This document shows positions 1-9,601 of a DNA stretch of 64,000 nt, one piece after another. The notes beneath the pieces are model-generated. The model searched no databases. It saw only the letters and a program-made list of their open reading frames with translations, and had not been told where the DNA came from. Origin of the DNA: Heyndrickxia vini (GTDB lineage: Bacteria > Bacillota > Bacilli > Bacillales > Bacillaceae_C); NCBI RefSeq assembly GCF_016772275.1, contig NZ_CP065425.1:1474001-1538000 (forward strand), read 5' to 3'. Position numbers and translations under genes: made by a program. Numbering within the stretch: position 1 is the stretch's first letter; every line of letters starts with the position of its first letter.

Positions 1-202
1 TGAAAAGGTAATTAACTACGAAACAGCAAAAACATCTGATTTAGAACTTTTTGCTGCTTACTACCGCGAAATGGCAAACAACGGGGTATTTCTACCACCA
101 TCCCAGTTTGAAGGATTATTCCTATCAACTACGCTTACAGATGAGGACATTGACCATACAATTGAAGCGGTCGAAAAAACATTTAAAACGATTCGCGGAT
201 AA
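1..202 (+). CDS. hemL: Glutamate-1-semialdehyde 2,1-aminomutase, C-terminal end (partial)
   Basis: The last 66 codons of a gene entering from the left edge, in the frame starting at base 2 and ending in TAA at 200-202. The peptide carries the [11 protein letters not shown] segment followed by a TDEDID...TIEAVEKTF helix, which closes HemL, the PLP enzyme converting glutamate-1-semialdehyde to 5-aminolevulinate for heme synthesis. hemL immediately precedes spoVID in Bacillus, as it does here. The catalytic lysine region is outside the window, so the assignment rests on the tail and on synteny. Confidence 0.9.
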   Translation, partial: EKVINYETAKTSDLELFAAYYREMANNGVFLPPSQFEGLFLSTTLTDEDIDHTIEAVEKTFKTIRG

Positions 203-210
203 ACATACTC

Positions 211-243
211 AACCACACCTAATCTTTTTAGGTGTGGTTTTTT
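211..243 (+). terminator. Rho-independent terminator of hemL
   Basis: Stem of ACCACACCT and AGGTGTGGT around a short loop, followed by a T run, starting 9 bases after the hemL stop. It ends the heme operon. Confidence 0.9.
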
Positions 244-244
244 G

Positions 245-410
245 AATGGTCCGTTCCTTTCCGCTGCAGGAGCTTGCTTTCCGCAGGGAGGAAGTCGAGC
301 CTGTCTAGTTCCGGCGGGCGGCTATCGACTAGCGAACTTCCGGCAGTGAGGCACGAACGAGGAGGCTCACAACTCACCCGCGGAAAGCGTAGTGTATTCA
401 GGCTGCGGGT
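245..410. repeat. GC-rich intergenic repeat, family A (copy 1)
   Basis: A GC-rich block unlike the surrounding AT-rich DNA. It contains GTTCCTTTCCGCTGCAGG, GAGGAGGCTC and CCGCGGAAAGC, motifs that recur in the same or inverted orientation at 54499-54540, 57590-57725 and 57795-57930. It holds an open frame with no RBS or family resemblance, which I treat as non-coding. The remaining 120 bases before spoVID hold no clear gene. Confidence 0.75.
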
Positions 411-536
411 TCGATTAATTATTAATTACATCTATTAGAAATGTACCTTTGCACAAAGAAAACTAACATAAATTCCTTCCTTTGTTCATAAAGTGTAAAT
501 GACATAGTCAGTTTGATTGAAAGGGAGGAATCCACC

Positions 537-1712
537 TTGTCTCAAAGTCAATCGTCCTTACGATTTTCATTAGAAGAGTCCATCTGGTTTAAAAAAGGAC
601 AGGAAGTAGATGAACTTCTATCCATTTCATTGGATCCAGAAATTACTATACAAGAGCAAGAACAATACATCCAAATTATCGGGAACTTACAATTGTCTGG
701 AGAATACAAAGGAAAGGAAGAAGTAGAGCAGGAACAAGAACTCGATTTGCATGGAAAATTTGCTCATCATGTTGAATACCGTACAACAGATGAAGTATTT
801 TATTTTGAACATCAGTTTCCAGTTGATGTCACAATTCCGAAAAGCAGAATTGATCAAATTGCAGATATTGATGTAAATATTGATTCCTTTGATTATTTAC
901 TGCCTGAAAAAGGAAATTTAAAACTTAACGCGGATCTTTCCATATTGGGGATACGTAACGAAGAAACGTTTACAGAGGAAGAAAAACAAGAAATTCCTAT
1001 TTCCGTTTCACAAAGAAATTCACTACAAGAAGAAACTTCCGAAGAATCATTCGATAATGTTGATGAAGAGGAGTCTCTTGAATTGTCAGCAGAATTAAAT
1101 GAGTGGCATTTAGAAAATGACGAAGAGCAGGAATCAGATGATCAAGTACCAAGATTTTTAACAACAACCAATGAATCAACAGAACAGGAATCATCAGTGC
1201 AAGAGGAATTCTTTCAACCTTTTACAGTAGAAGCACGTAAAATTCAACCGGAAGAGGAAATTCCAATCAATATAGAAAATAAAAATGATGAACCAACGAT
1301 AAATCTTCATTCCTACGATGAAGAGGATATAAAAGATGAACTTCTACAGTTTTCTCGTCAAGAGACAGAATCATCAGAGGACATTGAAGTTGAATCACCT
1401 GCAGATGTGGACGAAGAACAAGAAGAACAGGAAGTAGAAGAAACGGAAAATAAGAAAAAGAAGAAATTTGGAAAATATGAATCTATCTCATTAGCTGATT
1501 TTTTTGCAAGAAAGACAGATGAAAAAGCAGCAAAATTAAAAGTTTGTATTGTCCAGCAAGGGGAAACACTCGATGTTTTAGCTGAAAAATATGACATTAG
1601 TGTTCAACAAATTTTAAGGATGAACCATTTAGAAATAAATCAAGATGTATATGAGGGGCAAGTATTATATATTCCATCATATGCAACGACATTAAAAAGT
1701 AAAATTGAATAA
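537..1712 (+). CDS. spoVID: Stage VI sporulation protein D, spore coat morphogenesis
   Basis: 391 residues. The N-terminus (SLRFSLEESIWFKKGQEVDELLSISLDPEI) matches the SpoVID N-terminal domain that drives encasement of the forespore by coat layers. The middle is a long, very acidic, low-complexity Glu/Ser-rich linker. The last ~55 residues are a LysM-type domain (QQGETLDVLAEKYDISVQQILRMN). In B. subtilis SpoVID works with SafA (encoded here at 47782) and SpoIVA in the mother cell. A TTG start at 537 is chosen because AAGGGAGGA lies 7 bases upstream; an earlier in-frame TTG at 513 would put that RBS inside the gene. Confidence 0.93.
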   Translation: MSQSQSSLRFSLEESIWFKKGQEVDELLSISLDPEITIQEQEQYIQIIGNLQLSGEYKGKEEVEQEQELDLHGKFAHHVEYRTTDEVFYFEHQFPVDVTIPKSRIDQIADIDVNIDSFDYLLPEKGNLKLNADLSILGIRNEETFTEEEKQEIPISVSQRNSLQEETSEESFDNVDEEESLELSAELNEWHLENDEEQESDDQVPRFLTTTNESTEQESSVQEEFFQPFTVEARKIQPEEEIPINIENKNDEPTINLHSYDEEDIKDELLQFSRQETESSEDIEVESPADVDEEQEEQEVEETENKKKKKFGKYESISLADFFARKTDEKAAKLKVCIVQQGETLDVLAEKYDISVQQILRMNHLEINQDVYEGQVLYIPSYATTLKSKIE

Positions 1713-1806
1713 CCGTTGATTGTCTATCTTTCGTACCTATTGAAAAAAGTCAGGAATACAGAATTTAAATTTGGAGGCAGTAAAGGGCACCCAAGCAGGT
1801 GATAAG

Positions 1807-2838
1807 ATGGATAAGAGTACACAATCAGAAATAAAAATGATTGTAAAACAATACGGTCTAAAAGTTAATTTTATCGAAAAGTATGGTAAGACCTATAAAA
1901 TTGTTACGAAAGATGGAAATTTTGCCCTAAAACGAATTTCTCCTCAATTAGGAACAGATTTTGTTCGAAATGTTCAAATGCTCTATCATCGTGGTTATAA
2001 TCGGATTGTTCCAATCTATCCAACGATGGATGGAAGGTATGCTGTGCTTAATGAGCACTATTTATATTATTTAATGCCATGGCTGCCGAATGAAGAAAAA
2101 GAGGATCGCAATGAAAAGCATCAAAAGATGTTCAGAGAATTGGCTCGGCTCCATACATTATCAGTTAAGGACATACCTATAGCAAGCGAAGAAAGAAAGG
2201 AACATTTTGAGCTAACGAATACACAATGGGAAAGGGAAACCGAATTTTTTGAGGAATTTCTTGAACGTAGTGAAAAGAAAGTGTATATGTCTCCTTTCGA
2301 ATTATTATATTGTTCATTTTATCAAGACATCATTCAGGCACTTGATTTTTCAAAGCAGGAGATAAAGCAATGGTATGAAGTATCTAAAGAGCTCGAAAAA
2401 GGAAGAACCGTAGTCGTACACGGCAAAATTTCTACGGAACATTTTCTATATGATGAACGTGGGTATGGGTATTTTACAAATTTTGAAGATTCTAAAGTCT
2501 CTTCACCGATTCATGATTTGCTTCCTTTCTTGGCAAGGACACTAACTACCTATCCAAAGAGATGGGATGATTGTGTAGATTGGGTCTATACTTATTTATC
2601 ACATTTCCCATTTAGAGAAGATGAAAAGCATCTATTTCTTAGTTATTTAGCACATCCTGGTCACATGCATAGAATCGTTAAAGAATATTTCCTGAAGAAT
2701 ACGAAGAAGCCGGAAATAAGATATGTAAAGCAATTGCAAAAACAATACTGGCTATTAAAAAATACCGAATATGTCGTCATGCGGATACGCGAAATGGAAA
2801 ATCAATCTAAAGGTACACAAAACAACGGCCCTTCCTAA
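1807..2838 (+). CDS. ysxE: YsxE, spore-coat-associated kinase-like protein
   Basis: 343 residues with the CotS/aminoglycoside-phosphotransferase-like fold, directly downstream of spoVID as in B. subtilis. It keeps the N-lobe pattern YKIVTKDGNFALKRI with its lysine. The catalytic loop reads VVHGKISTEHF, so HGD has become HGK, and the usual DFD is NFEDS; the protein may be a pseudokinase. The ATG at 1807 follows AGGTG; a longer frame from TTG 1771 is possible but less like the family. It is probably cotranscribed with spoVID in the mother cell. The stop codon lies inside the terminator stem. Confidence 0.85.
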   Translation: MDKSTQSEIKMIVKQYGLKVNFIEKYGKTYKIVTKDGNFALKRISPQLGTDFVRNVQMLYHRGYNRIVPIYPTMDGRYAVLNEHYLYYLMPWLPNEEKEDRNEKHQKMFRELARLHTLSVKDIPIASEERKEHFELTNTQWERETEFFEEFLERSEKKVYMSPFELLYCSFYQDIIQALDFSKQEIKQWYEVSKELEKGRTVVVHGKISTEHFLYDERGYGYFTNFEDSKVSSPIHDLLPFLARTLTTYPKRWDDCVDWVYTYLSHFPFREDEKHLFLSYLAHPGHMHRIVKEYFLKNTKKPEIRYVKQLQKQYWLLKNTEYVVMRIREMENQSKGTQNNGPS

Positions 2839-2868
2839 TAAATTTCGGGAAGGGCTTCTTATTTTTTA
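2825..2868. terminator. Bidirectional terminator after ysxE
   Basis: GCCCTTCC paired with GGGAAGGGC and followed by T-rich sequence. It overlaps the ysxE stop and abuts the stop of the convergent small gene on the minus strand. Confidence 0.85.
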
Positions 2869-3057
2869 AATCCACTCATTCTGGAATGCAAAAGCAATTA
2901 AGATAAAGATGGCTAGTAATAAAACATCGAAGGCAGTAGGTAATAAGATCGTTCGTATTGCTTGAAAAATGGTAAATGGAATAATTAGTTGCCTTCCAAC
3001 ACCTTTAAATGTTTTAAACCAAGTTTGTATCGTATATTGATTAAACTTTTTTTTCAT
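2866..3057 (-). CDS. Small membrane protein of unknown function
   Basis: 63 residues: a basic N-terminus (KKKFNQYTIQTWFKTFKGVG) and one or two hydrophobic segments (about residues 26-40 and 42-58). The ATG at 3057 has AGGTG six bases upstream; GTG at 3066 is an alternative without a good RBS. It is convergent with ysxE and shares its terminator. I do not recognise a family. The RBS and membrane pattern support a real gene. Confidence 0.6.
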   Translation of the reverse strand: MKKKFNQYTIQTWFKTFKGVGRQLIIPFTIFQAIRTILLPTAFDVLLLAIFILIAFAFQNEWI

Positions 3058-3169
3058 TCCTTTCACCTACCTATTCTCTGGATCCTTATATAATAATGTA
3101 TGGGATATGGGTGAATAGGTGTCAATCCAGCATAAGCCGAATATTTTTTAAAATAATCGGTAATAATGA

Positions 3170-3199
3170 TTGACGAAACGTGTTTATTTTAGATACTAT
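3170..3199 (+). promoter_or_regulatory. Sigma-A-type promoter of valS
   Basis: TTGACG at 3170-3175 and TACTAT at 3194-3199, spaced 18 bases and about 25 bases before the T-box leader. Confidence 0.7.
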
Positions 3200-3221
3200 A
3201 ATAAGTAAATTACATGAAAAT

Positions 3222-3516
3222 AAAATGCAGTGATTGGGAAAAGTACGATGGGATACTGCTTAGATAAGCTGATAAATATTCAAGCTTATATTCAGAGAGG
3301 GAAATCAATAGCTGAGAGATTTCCTAAGAGTGAACATTGGAAGGTCGCCCATGAGTAGCTTCTGTGAAACATGTAAATGGAGTAGTTGAAGCCGGTGAAG
3401 AGCCGTTATCATATTTAAGTGCCAGACTTTAGTGTAGGTTAAAGCTATTGTCTGTGAAAAAAGGTGGTACCGCGAAAATCGCTCCCTTCGTCCTTTTGAC
3501 GAGGGGAGTTTTTTAT
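3222..3516 (+). promoter_or_regulatory. T-box leader (valine specifier) controlling valS
   Basis: The T-box sequence AAGGTGGTACCGCG is at 3461-3474. It precedes a terminator, CTCCCTTCGTC / GACGAGGGGAG with a T run, at 3482-3516. In stem I, GAAG is followed by GTC at 3344-3346 and then GCCCATGAGTAGC, the usual context of a specifier codon; GTC is a valine codon and matches the downstream gene. Uncharged tRNA-Val should stabilise the antiterminator and allow valS transcription. Confidence 0.95.
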
Positions 3517-3522
3517 TTGTTT

Positions 3523-3619
3523 GGCTTTGTTAAAGTTCAGTGTTGATATTAACGCCATGTTGATTGGAGCGGAAAGTGAGTACCTGCAGCGGAAATCAAC
3601 AACCCAGTTTAACAGAGCC
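3523..3619. repeat. MITE-like repeat, family B (97 bp) in the valS leader
   Basis: Ends in near-perfect inverted repeats (GGCTTTGTTAAA and TTTAACAGAGCC, 11 of 12 pairing). A shorter relative lies at 30007-30079. It sits between the T-box terminator and the valS RBS, so it must be part of the valS mRNA. Confidence 0.75.
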
Positions 3620-3670
3620 ATAATCAGGTATCAAAAGTAAAGTAGGATAATGGAAAGCGAGGAAAATAGA

Positions 3671-6316
3671 ATGGAAACACAAGAAATTCAAATGTCTACA
3701 AAATATGATCCGAATACGATTGAAAAAGATCGCTATGATTGGTGGGTAAAAGGGAAGTTTTTTGAAGCGAAAGATGACCCTAAAAAAGAACCTTATACAA
3801 TTGTTATTCCACCTCCAAATGTAACTGGTAAATTGCATTTAGGTCATGCTTGGGATACGACATTACAAGATATTTTAACAAGAATGAAACGTATGCAAGG
3901 CTATGATGTATTATGGTTACCTGGTATGGATCATGCGGGGATTGCCACACAGGCAAAAGTAGAAGCAAAATTACGCGAAGAGGGCATATCAAAATATGAT
4001 CTAGGCAGGGATAAATTTGTCGAAGAAACATGGAAATGGAAAGAAGAATATGCTGCGTTTATTCGTAAACAGTGGTCGAAAATTGGCTTAGGATTAGATT
4101 ACTCCCGAGAACGTTTTACTCTTGATGAAGGATTATCAGATGCTGTACGTAAAGTGTTTGTTACCCTTTATAAAAAAGGATTAATCTACCGCGGTGAATA
4201 TATTATAAACTGGGACCCAGCTACAAAAACTGCTTTATCCGATATTGAGGTAATTTACAAGGATGTTCAAGGTGCATTCTATCATATGAAATATCCGTTA
4301 GCTGACGGAACAGGGTCAATTGAAATTGCGACAACTCGCCCAGAAACAATGCTTGGTGACACGGCTGTTGCTGTTCATCCGGAAGATGAAAGATATAAGC
4401 ATTTAATCGGAAAAACAGTGATTTTACCTATTACTGGTCGTGAAATTCCGATTGTCGGTGATGATTATGTAGATATGGAATTTGGGTCTGGAGCGGTTAA
4501 AATTACGCCGGCACACGATCCTAATGACTTTGAAATTGGCAATCGTCATAATTTAGAACGAATATTAGTGATGAATGAAGACGGGACAATGAATGAAAAG
4601 AGCGGAAAATATGAAGGCATGGATCGCTTCGAATGCCGCAAGCAAATTGTTAAGGATCTTCAAGAACAAGGTGTATTATTTAAAATAGAAGAACATATGC
4701 ATTCAGTAGGACATTCAGAAAGAAGTGGTGCGGTAGTTGAACCATATTTATCCACACAATGGTTTGTAAAAATGGCACCATTAGCTGAAGCAGCCGTTTC
4801 GATGCAAGGTACAGATGCAGGTGTTCAATTTGTGCCTGATCGATTTGAAAAAACGTATTTACGCTGGATGGAAAATATTCGTGATTGGTGTATTTCCCGT
4901 CAGCTATGGTGGGGACATCGTATTCCGGCTTGGTATCATAAAGAAACAGGAGAAATACATGTAGATATCGAACCGCCTAATGATATTGAGAATTGGGAAC
5001 AAGATAATGATGTATTAGATACTTGGTTTAGTTCTGCTTTATGGCCTTTTTCTACAATGGGTTGGCCAAACACAGACGCAGAAGATTACAAACGATATTA
5101 TCCAACAAATGCATTAGTTACCGGATATGACATTATCTTCTTCTGGGTAGCACGGATGATTTTCCAAGCGAAGGAATTTACAGGGCAAATTCCTTTTAAA
5201 GATGTGCTCATTCATGGTCTTGTGCGTGATGAACAAGGAAGAAAGATGAGTAAATCTCTTGGTAATGGTGTTGATCCAATGGATGTCATCGATAAATATG
5301 GTGCAGATTCTTTACGCTATTTCTTATCGACGGGCAGTTCACCTGGGCAAGACTTACGATTTAGTATGGAAAGAGTTGAATCCGTTTGGAACTTTGCAAA
5401 TAAAATTTGGAATGCTTCCCGCTTTGCCTTGATGAATATGAACGGATTAACATACGAGGAAATTGATTTAACAGGTGAAAAATCTGTAGCGGACAAGTGG
5501 ATATTAACAAGATTAAATGAAACAATTGAAACAGTTACAAAACTTGCTGATAAATATGAGTTTGGTGAAGTTGGTAGAGCGCTTTATAACTTCATTTGGG
5601 ATGATTTCTGCGATTGGTATATTGAAATGGCTAAGTTACCGCTATATGGTGATGATGAAGCGGCAAAACTTACGACTCGTTCAATATTAGCTTATGTTTT
5701 AGACAACACAATGAGATTACTGCATCCATTTATGCCGTTTATAACCGAAGAAATTTGGCAAAACCTGCCTCATAAAGGGGAATCCATTACTGTTGCGTCT
5801 TGGCCAGTAGCAAATAATGAGTTGCATGATGAAGCAGCAGCTGGAGAAATGAAATTATTAGTTGAAATTATTCGTTCAGTACGGAATATTCGCTCAGAGG
5901 TAAATACACCACTAAGCAAAAAAATTAAGCTCATGCTAAAAGCAAAAGACAATCAAGTACTGGATTCTCTTAAAAAGAATCAAACTTACATTGAGCGTTT
6001 CTGTAATCCAGATGAACTCACCATTGCTACTGACCTAGCTGCACCAGATAAAGCCATGACAGCAGTAGTAACAGGTGTTGAGTTGTTCCTTCCATTAGAA
6101 GGTTTAATCAATATTGATGAAGAAATTGCACGACTTGAGAAAGAACTAGAAAAATGGACTAAAGAAGTTGATCGTGTTCAGAAAAAATTAGGAAATGAGA
6201 AATTTATAAGTAAAGCACCACAAGCTGTGGTCGATGAAGAACGAGCAAAAGAAACAGATTACTTAGAAAAACAGGCAACTGTTAAAGCAAGAATTGAAGA
6301 ATTAAAACATCATTAA
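3671..6316 (+). CDS. valS: Valine--tRNA ligase
   Basis: 881 residues, the usual Bacillus length. A class Ia synthetase: [15 protein letters not shown] contains the HIGH-type motif, KMSKSLGNG is the KMSKS motif, [18 protein letters not shown] belongs to the CP1 editing domain, and the C-terminus is the coiled coil typical of ValRS ([19 protein letters not shown]). It charges tRNA-Val in the cytosol. The ATG at 3671 follows GAGGA by 7 bases and gives the family N-terminus [14 protein letters not shown]; an in-frame ATG at 3650 lacks an RBS. It is regulated by the T-box upstream. Confidence 0.98.
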   Translation: METQEIQMSTKYDPNTIEKDRYDWWVKGKFFEAKDDPKKEPYTIVIPPPNVTGKLHLGHAWDTTLQDILTRMKRMQGYDVLWLPGMDHAGIATQAKVEAKLREEGISKYDLGRDKFVEETWKWKEEYAAFIRKQWSKIGLGLDYSRERFTLDEGLSDAVRKVFVTLYKKGLIYRGEYIINWDPATKTALSDIEVIYKDVQGAFYHMKYPLADGTGSIEIATTRPETMLGDTAVAVHPEDERYKHLIGKTVILPITGREIPIVGDDYVDMEFGSGAVKITPAHDPNDFEIGNRHNLERILVMNEDGTMNEKSGKYEGMDRFECRKQIVKDLQEQGVLFKIEEHMHSVGHSERSGAVVEPYLSTQWFVKMAPLAEAAVSMQGTDAGVQFVPDRFEKTYLRWMENIRDWCISRQLWWGHRIPAWYHKETGEIHVDIEPPNDIENWEQDNDVLDTWFSSALWPFSTMGWPNTDAEDYKRYYPTNALVTGYDIIFFWVARMIFQAKEFTGQIPFKDVLIHGLVRDEQGRKMSKSLGNGVDPMDVIDKYGADSLRYFLSTGSSPGQDLRFSMERVESVWNFANKIWNASRFALMNMNGLTYEEIDLTGEKSVADKWILTRLNETIETVTKLADKYEFGEVGRALYNFIWDDFCDWYIEMAKLPLYGDDEAAKLTTRSILAYVLDNTMRLLHPFMPFITEEIWQNLPHKGESITVASWPVANNELHDEAAAGEMKLLVEIIRSVRNIRSEVNTPLSKKIKLMLKAKDNQVLDSLKKNQTYIERFCNPDELTIATDLAAPDKAMTAVVTGVELFLPLEGLINIDEEIARLEKELEKWTKEVDRVQKKLGNEKFISKAPQAVVDEERAKETDYLEKQATVKARIEELKHH

Positions 6317-6327
6317 TTAAAAACTAT

Positions 6328-6360
6328 GGGAGGCGAATTCGAATAATGAATTCGTCTTCC
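6328..6360 (+). other. Hairpin between valS and folC
   Basis: GGAGGCGAATTC can pair with GAATTCGTCTTCC across a 7-base loop. No T run follows, so this may be an mRNA processing or stability element rather than a terminator. Confidence 0.5.
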
Positions 6361-6380
6361 TACATAAAGAGGTCATGAAA

Positions 6381-7667
6381 ATGCAAACGTATGAAGATGC
6401 AATTAACTGGATTAATTCCAGATTGAAGTTTGGAATCAAGCCTGGGTTGGAACGAATGGAATGGATGATGGAAAAATTAGGGTCACCAGAAAAAAAGTTA
6501 AAAGTTATACATATTGGAGGAACCAATGGAAAAGGTTCTACCGTTACTTATTTACGATCGATACTTAATGAAGCCGGATATCGTGTCGGGACATTTACTT
6601 CACCATATATCGAAACATTTAATGAACGAATAAGTGTGGATGGTTTTCCGATTACAGATGAAGAAATTGTTCAATTAGTTGCGCACATTCAACCATATGT
6701 TGAGGAAATAGAAACGACCAATTTAGGATCTCTGACTGAATTTGAAGTGATAACGGTAATGGCCATTTATTATTTTGCTTATATAAATCCGATGGATATA
6801 ACAATATTTGAAGTTGGATTAGGTGGTAGATTGGATTCAACAAATATTTTACAGCCTATTTTAAGCATAATCACAAACATTGGAATGGACCATGTAAATA
6901 TACTTGGCCACACTGTTGCAGAAATAGCTTTTGAAAAAGCAGGAATCATTAAAAATGAGACACCAGTTATTACAGGAGCAAAACAAAGAGAAGCATTAAA
7001 GGTAATAACAAACAAATCAAAGGAAATGAACGCGAAACTTTCCATTAGTAAAGATGATTATAGAATTGAAAATGTTCGTACACGTGAACGAGGAGAACAA
7101 TTTACTTTTTCCTCTGCAGAAGTTCAATTTCAAGATGTAGTTATAAATATGTTAGGGAAGCATCAAATAGAAAACGCGGTTTTAGCAATAGGAGCAGCAA
7201 TCTTTTTACAAATTGACGAACCGATGATTCGAGAAGGTTTGCGGAAAGCGTCTTGGCCGGGAAGAATGGAAATAGTAAGTGAACAACCATTTGTTATCTT
7301 GGATGGTGCACATAATCCAGAAGGAATCACCTCTTTAATTAACACAATTCAAGAACATTTTCCATACAAAAAAAAGAAAATGATATTTGCGGCCTTACAT
7401 GATAAAGACTTAACGAACATGATCCAGCCTTTAGCGAAATTAGATGCAGAAGTATATTTTACTGAATTTGATTTTCCTAGAGCGGCATCAGCAGAGGAGT
7501 TGTTTTCACTCCGTTTACTCCCACACGCGAAAATAAATAAAAATTGGAAAAAACTATTGGGAGAATTGTCACATGCGTTAGAGGAAAATGAAATGCTCAT
7601 TGTGTCCGGTTCTTTATATTTTATTAGCAATGTAAAATCGTATTTAAAGGAGTTTCCGCAATTCTAA
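6381..7667 (+). CDS. folC: Folylpolyglutamate synthase / dihydrofolate synthase
   Basis: 428 residues, normal for FolC. The P-loop is HIGGTNGKGSTV (about residues 44-55), with the Mur-ligase features SPYIETFNERI and LGGRLDSTNI and the C-terminal DGAHNPEGI motif. It adds glutamate residues to folates in the cytosol. ATG 6381 sits 8 bases after AGAGG; ATG 6375, only two bases after it, is less likely. It lies downstream of valS as in B. subtilis and is the last core gene before the pilus locus. Confidence 0.96.
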   Translation: MQTYEDAINWINSRLKFGIKPGLERMEWMMEKLGSPEKKLKVIHIGGTNGKGSTVTYLRSILNEAGYRVGTFTSPYIETFNERISVDGFPITDEEIVQLVAHIQPYVEEIETTNLGSLTEFEVITVMAIYYFAYINPMDITIFEVGLGGRLDSTNILQPILSIITNIGMDHVNILGHTVAEIAFEKAGIIKNETPVITGAKQREALKVITNKSKEMNAKLSISKDDYRIENVRTRERGEQFTFSSAEVQFQDVVINMLGKHQIENAVLAIGAAIFLQIDEPMIREGLRKASWPGRMEIVSEQPFVILDGAHNPEGITSLINTIQEHFPYKKKKMIFAALHDKDLTNMIQPLAKLDAEVYFTEFDFPRAASAEELFSLRLLPHAKINKNWKKLLGELSHALEENEMLIVSGSLYFISNVKSYLKEFPQF

Positions 7668-7780
7668 AAAAACTAGTGATTTAGAAAATTTAATAGGAAA
7701 AAAGTAATGACAAGAAAATTTTGGTTTGGTAAAATATTTTAGAAGATTATGACTTATTAACTATAATCAGGGGGATTAAA

Positions 7781-9484
7781 ATGGAACATCGTGCTACTAA
7801 AATGAAGCTTCTTTTCATATGTTGGTTACTGTTTGTTCCGACAGGAATTATAGTAGCTTATCAGTTTTACCCTTCTGAGCCAATGGTACCTTATTTAATA
7901 GTAGCTTTTCTAGTTTTTGCGGGAATTGTCTCATATTTTCCGATTATTATTAATGAAACTCCTATTTTTTTGACTCAATGGATTACATTAGTTGCTTTTT
8001 TATTACATGGATTATTTTATGAAATACTCTTTTTACAATTTTCTATCATCATGTTGATGTTTTCGCTAAAAATAAAAAAAGATGAACTATATCGCTATTT
8101 TTTAAATTCAGTTATGTTTTTAATCGTCTCCTTAGTAAGTGGGATTACCTTCTATGCTGTTGGAGGGGAAATTGGGAACAATACATTTTCCGATTTGATC
8201 GTACCGCTCATTGTTTATCAAATAGTGAATTTTATCGCGAATCAAATACTTTACCACTGGACCGGGATTTTTTTAGGAAAAAAAGAGCGTTTCTTTGCTA
8301 AAAATATGCTGTGGGATTTCTTTACTCTAACCATGGTTTTCCCGCTCGGAGTTGGTCTATATTTCTTGTTTAACAATATAGGATATGTTGCCTTTTTAAT
8401 CATTGGTATTCCTTTTATTAGTTTCGCCTATGTTTTACGAATGTACAATTCTTCCGAAAGAATCAATGAATATTTACAAAGAGCTGCTGAAATAGGGCAT
8501 CAATTAACAGAACGTTTACAAGTTAATGAAGTGCTTGATTTATTTATCCAGAAAATATCCCAAGTGCTCCCCGTTGATTATGCCTATATTCTCGATGTAA
8601 TGAACGATGAACTCGTTCTTTTAAGAGGGGTCGAAAAAGGGGAACAAAACTTAGATATCATGCCAGCAATTAAGAGAAACCAAGGAATAAGTGGTGTTGT
8701 ATGGGGAACGGGAAAGGCCGTTCTCTATAATGAAAAAACGGAATGGGAAAATGAATCATATGGATATATGCCGGAAGGTGCTGAAAGCATTTTATGTGTC
8801 CCCATTTTTAGACGGAAAAAGGTAGAAGGTGTTTTATTTTTAGTATCAACTAAAAAAAAGCAATATGAGAAATTTCAGATTCCAATGATTGATATATTAT
8901 GTTCGTACTTCATTGTAGCTATTCAAAATGCAAAGCATTATGAAAAAACGAAAATGATGAGTGAGCATTGTCAACTAACGAAATTATATAATTACCGCTA
9001 TTTCGAGGAACTTCTCTCACATGAATTTGATTTATTATCTAAAGGACAGAGAAATGGACTTTCGTTAATAATGCTTGATATTGATTATTTTAAAAGTGTA
9101 AACGATACGTATGGACATCAAAGTGGGAATGAAATTCTTGTCCAAATGGCTAAAAGGATTAAAAGTTTAATAGGTAATCGGGGGACCGTTGCACGCTATG
9201 GGGGGGAGGAATTTGTTATACTCCTGCCTGATACGAATAAGCAATCAGCACTTCGATTAGCAGAAATCGTCCGCTTAACAATTGCCAATCGTCCATTTGC
9301 AACACAAAATTTTTTAGATATAGGTGTCAAGCATGAAAGCATTTCTATTACAGTTAGTATAGGTGTCGCAACCGCACCACAGGATGCCGATGATTCACTT
9401 GCACTTATCAGACATGCGGATCGAGCACTGTATATTGGGGCAAAACGGGCCGGGAAAAATAGAGTAGCAGAATATGTGAAATAA
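7781..9484 (+). CDS. Membrane GAF-GGDEF diguanylate cyclase
   Basis: 567 residues. About 6-7 hydrophobic segments fill the first ~225 residues, a GAF-like domain follows (about 240-390), and the C-terminus is a GGDEF domain (about 400-565) with RYGGEEF at the active site. The sequence five residues before the motif is GNRG instead of RxxD, so the inhibitory I-site appears to be absent. The domain should make cyclic-di-GMP at the membrane. The ATG follows GGGGGAT. It is the first gene of the pilus region and is read in the same direction as the pil genes; the link to pilus control is an inference. Confidence 0.9.
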   Translation: MEHRATKMKLLFICWLLFVPTGIIVAYQFYPSEPMVPYLIVAFLVFAGIVSYFPIIINETPIFLTQWITLVAFLLHGLFYEILFLQFSIIMLMFSLKIKKDELYRYFLNSVMFLIVSLVSGITFYAVGGEIGNNTFSDLIVPLIVYQIVNFIANQILYHWTGIFLGKKERFFAKNMLWDFFTLTMVFPLGVGLYFLFNNIGYVAFLIIGIPFISFAYVLRMYNSSERINEYLQRAAEIGHQLTERLQVNEVLDLFIQKISQVLPVDYAYILDVMNDELVLLRGVEKGEQNLDIMPAIKRNQGISGVVWGTGKAVLYNEKTEWENESYGYMPEGAESILCVPIFRRKKVEGVLFLVSTKKKQYEKFQIPMIDILCSYFIVAIQNAKHYEKTKMMSEHCQLTKLYNYRYFEELLSHEFDLLSKGQRNGLSLIMLDIDYFKSVNDTYGHQSGNEILVQMAKRIKSLIGNRGTVARYGGEEFVILLPDTNKQSALRLAEIVRLTIANRPFATQNFLDIGVKHESISITVSIGVATAPQDADDSLALIRHADRALYIGAKRAGKNRVAEYVK

Positions 9485-9513
9485 AAATGGTTGATTCAAA
9501 AAATCAACCATTT
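9484..9513 (+). terminator. Probable terminator after the GGDEF gene
   Basis: AAATGGTTGATT pairs with AATCAACCATTT across a short loop and starts at the stop codon. The trailing T run is short. Confidence 0.65.
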
Positions 9514-9568
9514 CCTATAGAAATAGTATTAAAGAACTATGTATCATGCTATTATTAAATTACTAATC

Positions 9569-9585
9569 TACTAATTAAATTAGTA
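9569..9585 (+). promoter_or_regulatory. Perfect palindrome upstream of the vWA gene
   Basis: TACTAATT-A-AATTAGTA: 8-base arms about a single base, a few bases before the AGAGGAG ribosome binding site. It could be an operator or a hairpin at the translation start. Confidence 0.4.
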
Positions 9586-9601
9586 AAAAGAGGAGATAAA
9601 G

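Noticed and set aside
232-438. Open frame on the plus strand after hemL
   Set aside because: It lies wholly in the GC-rich repeat and has no RBS or membrane/domain pattern; its openness follows from the repeat composition.
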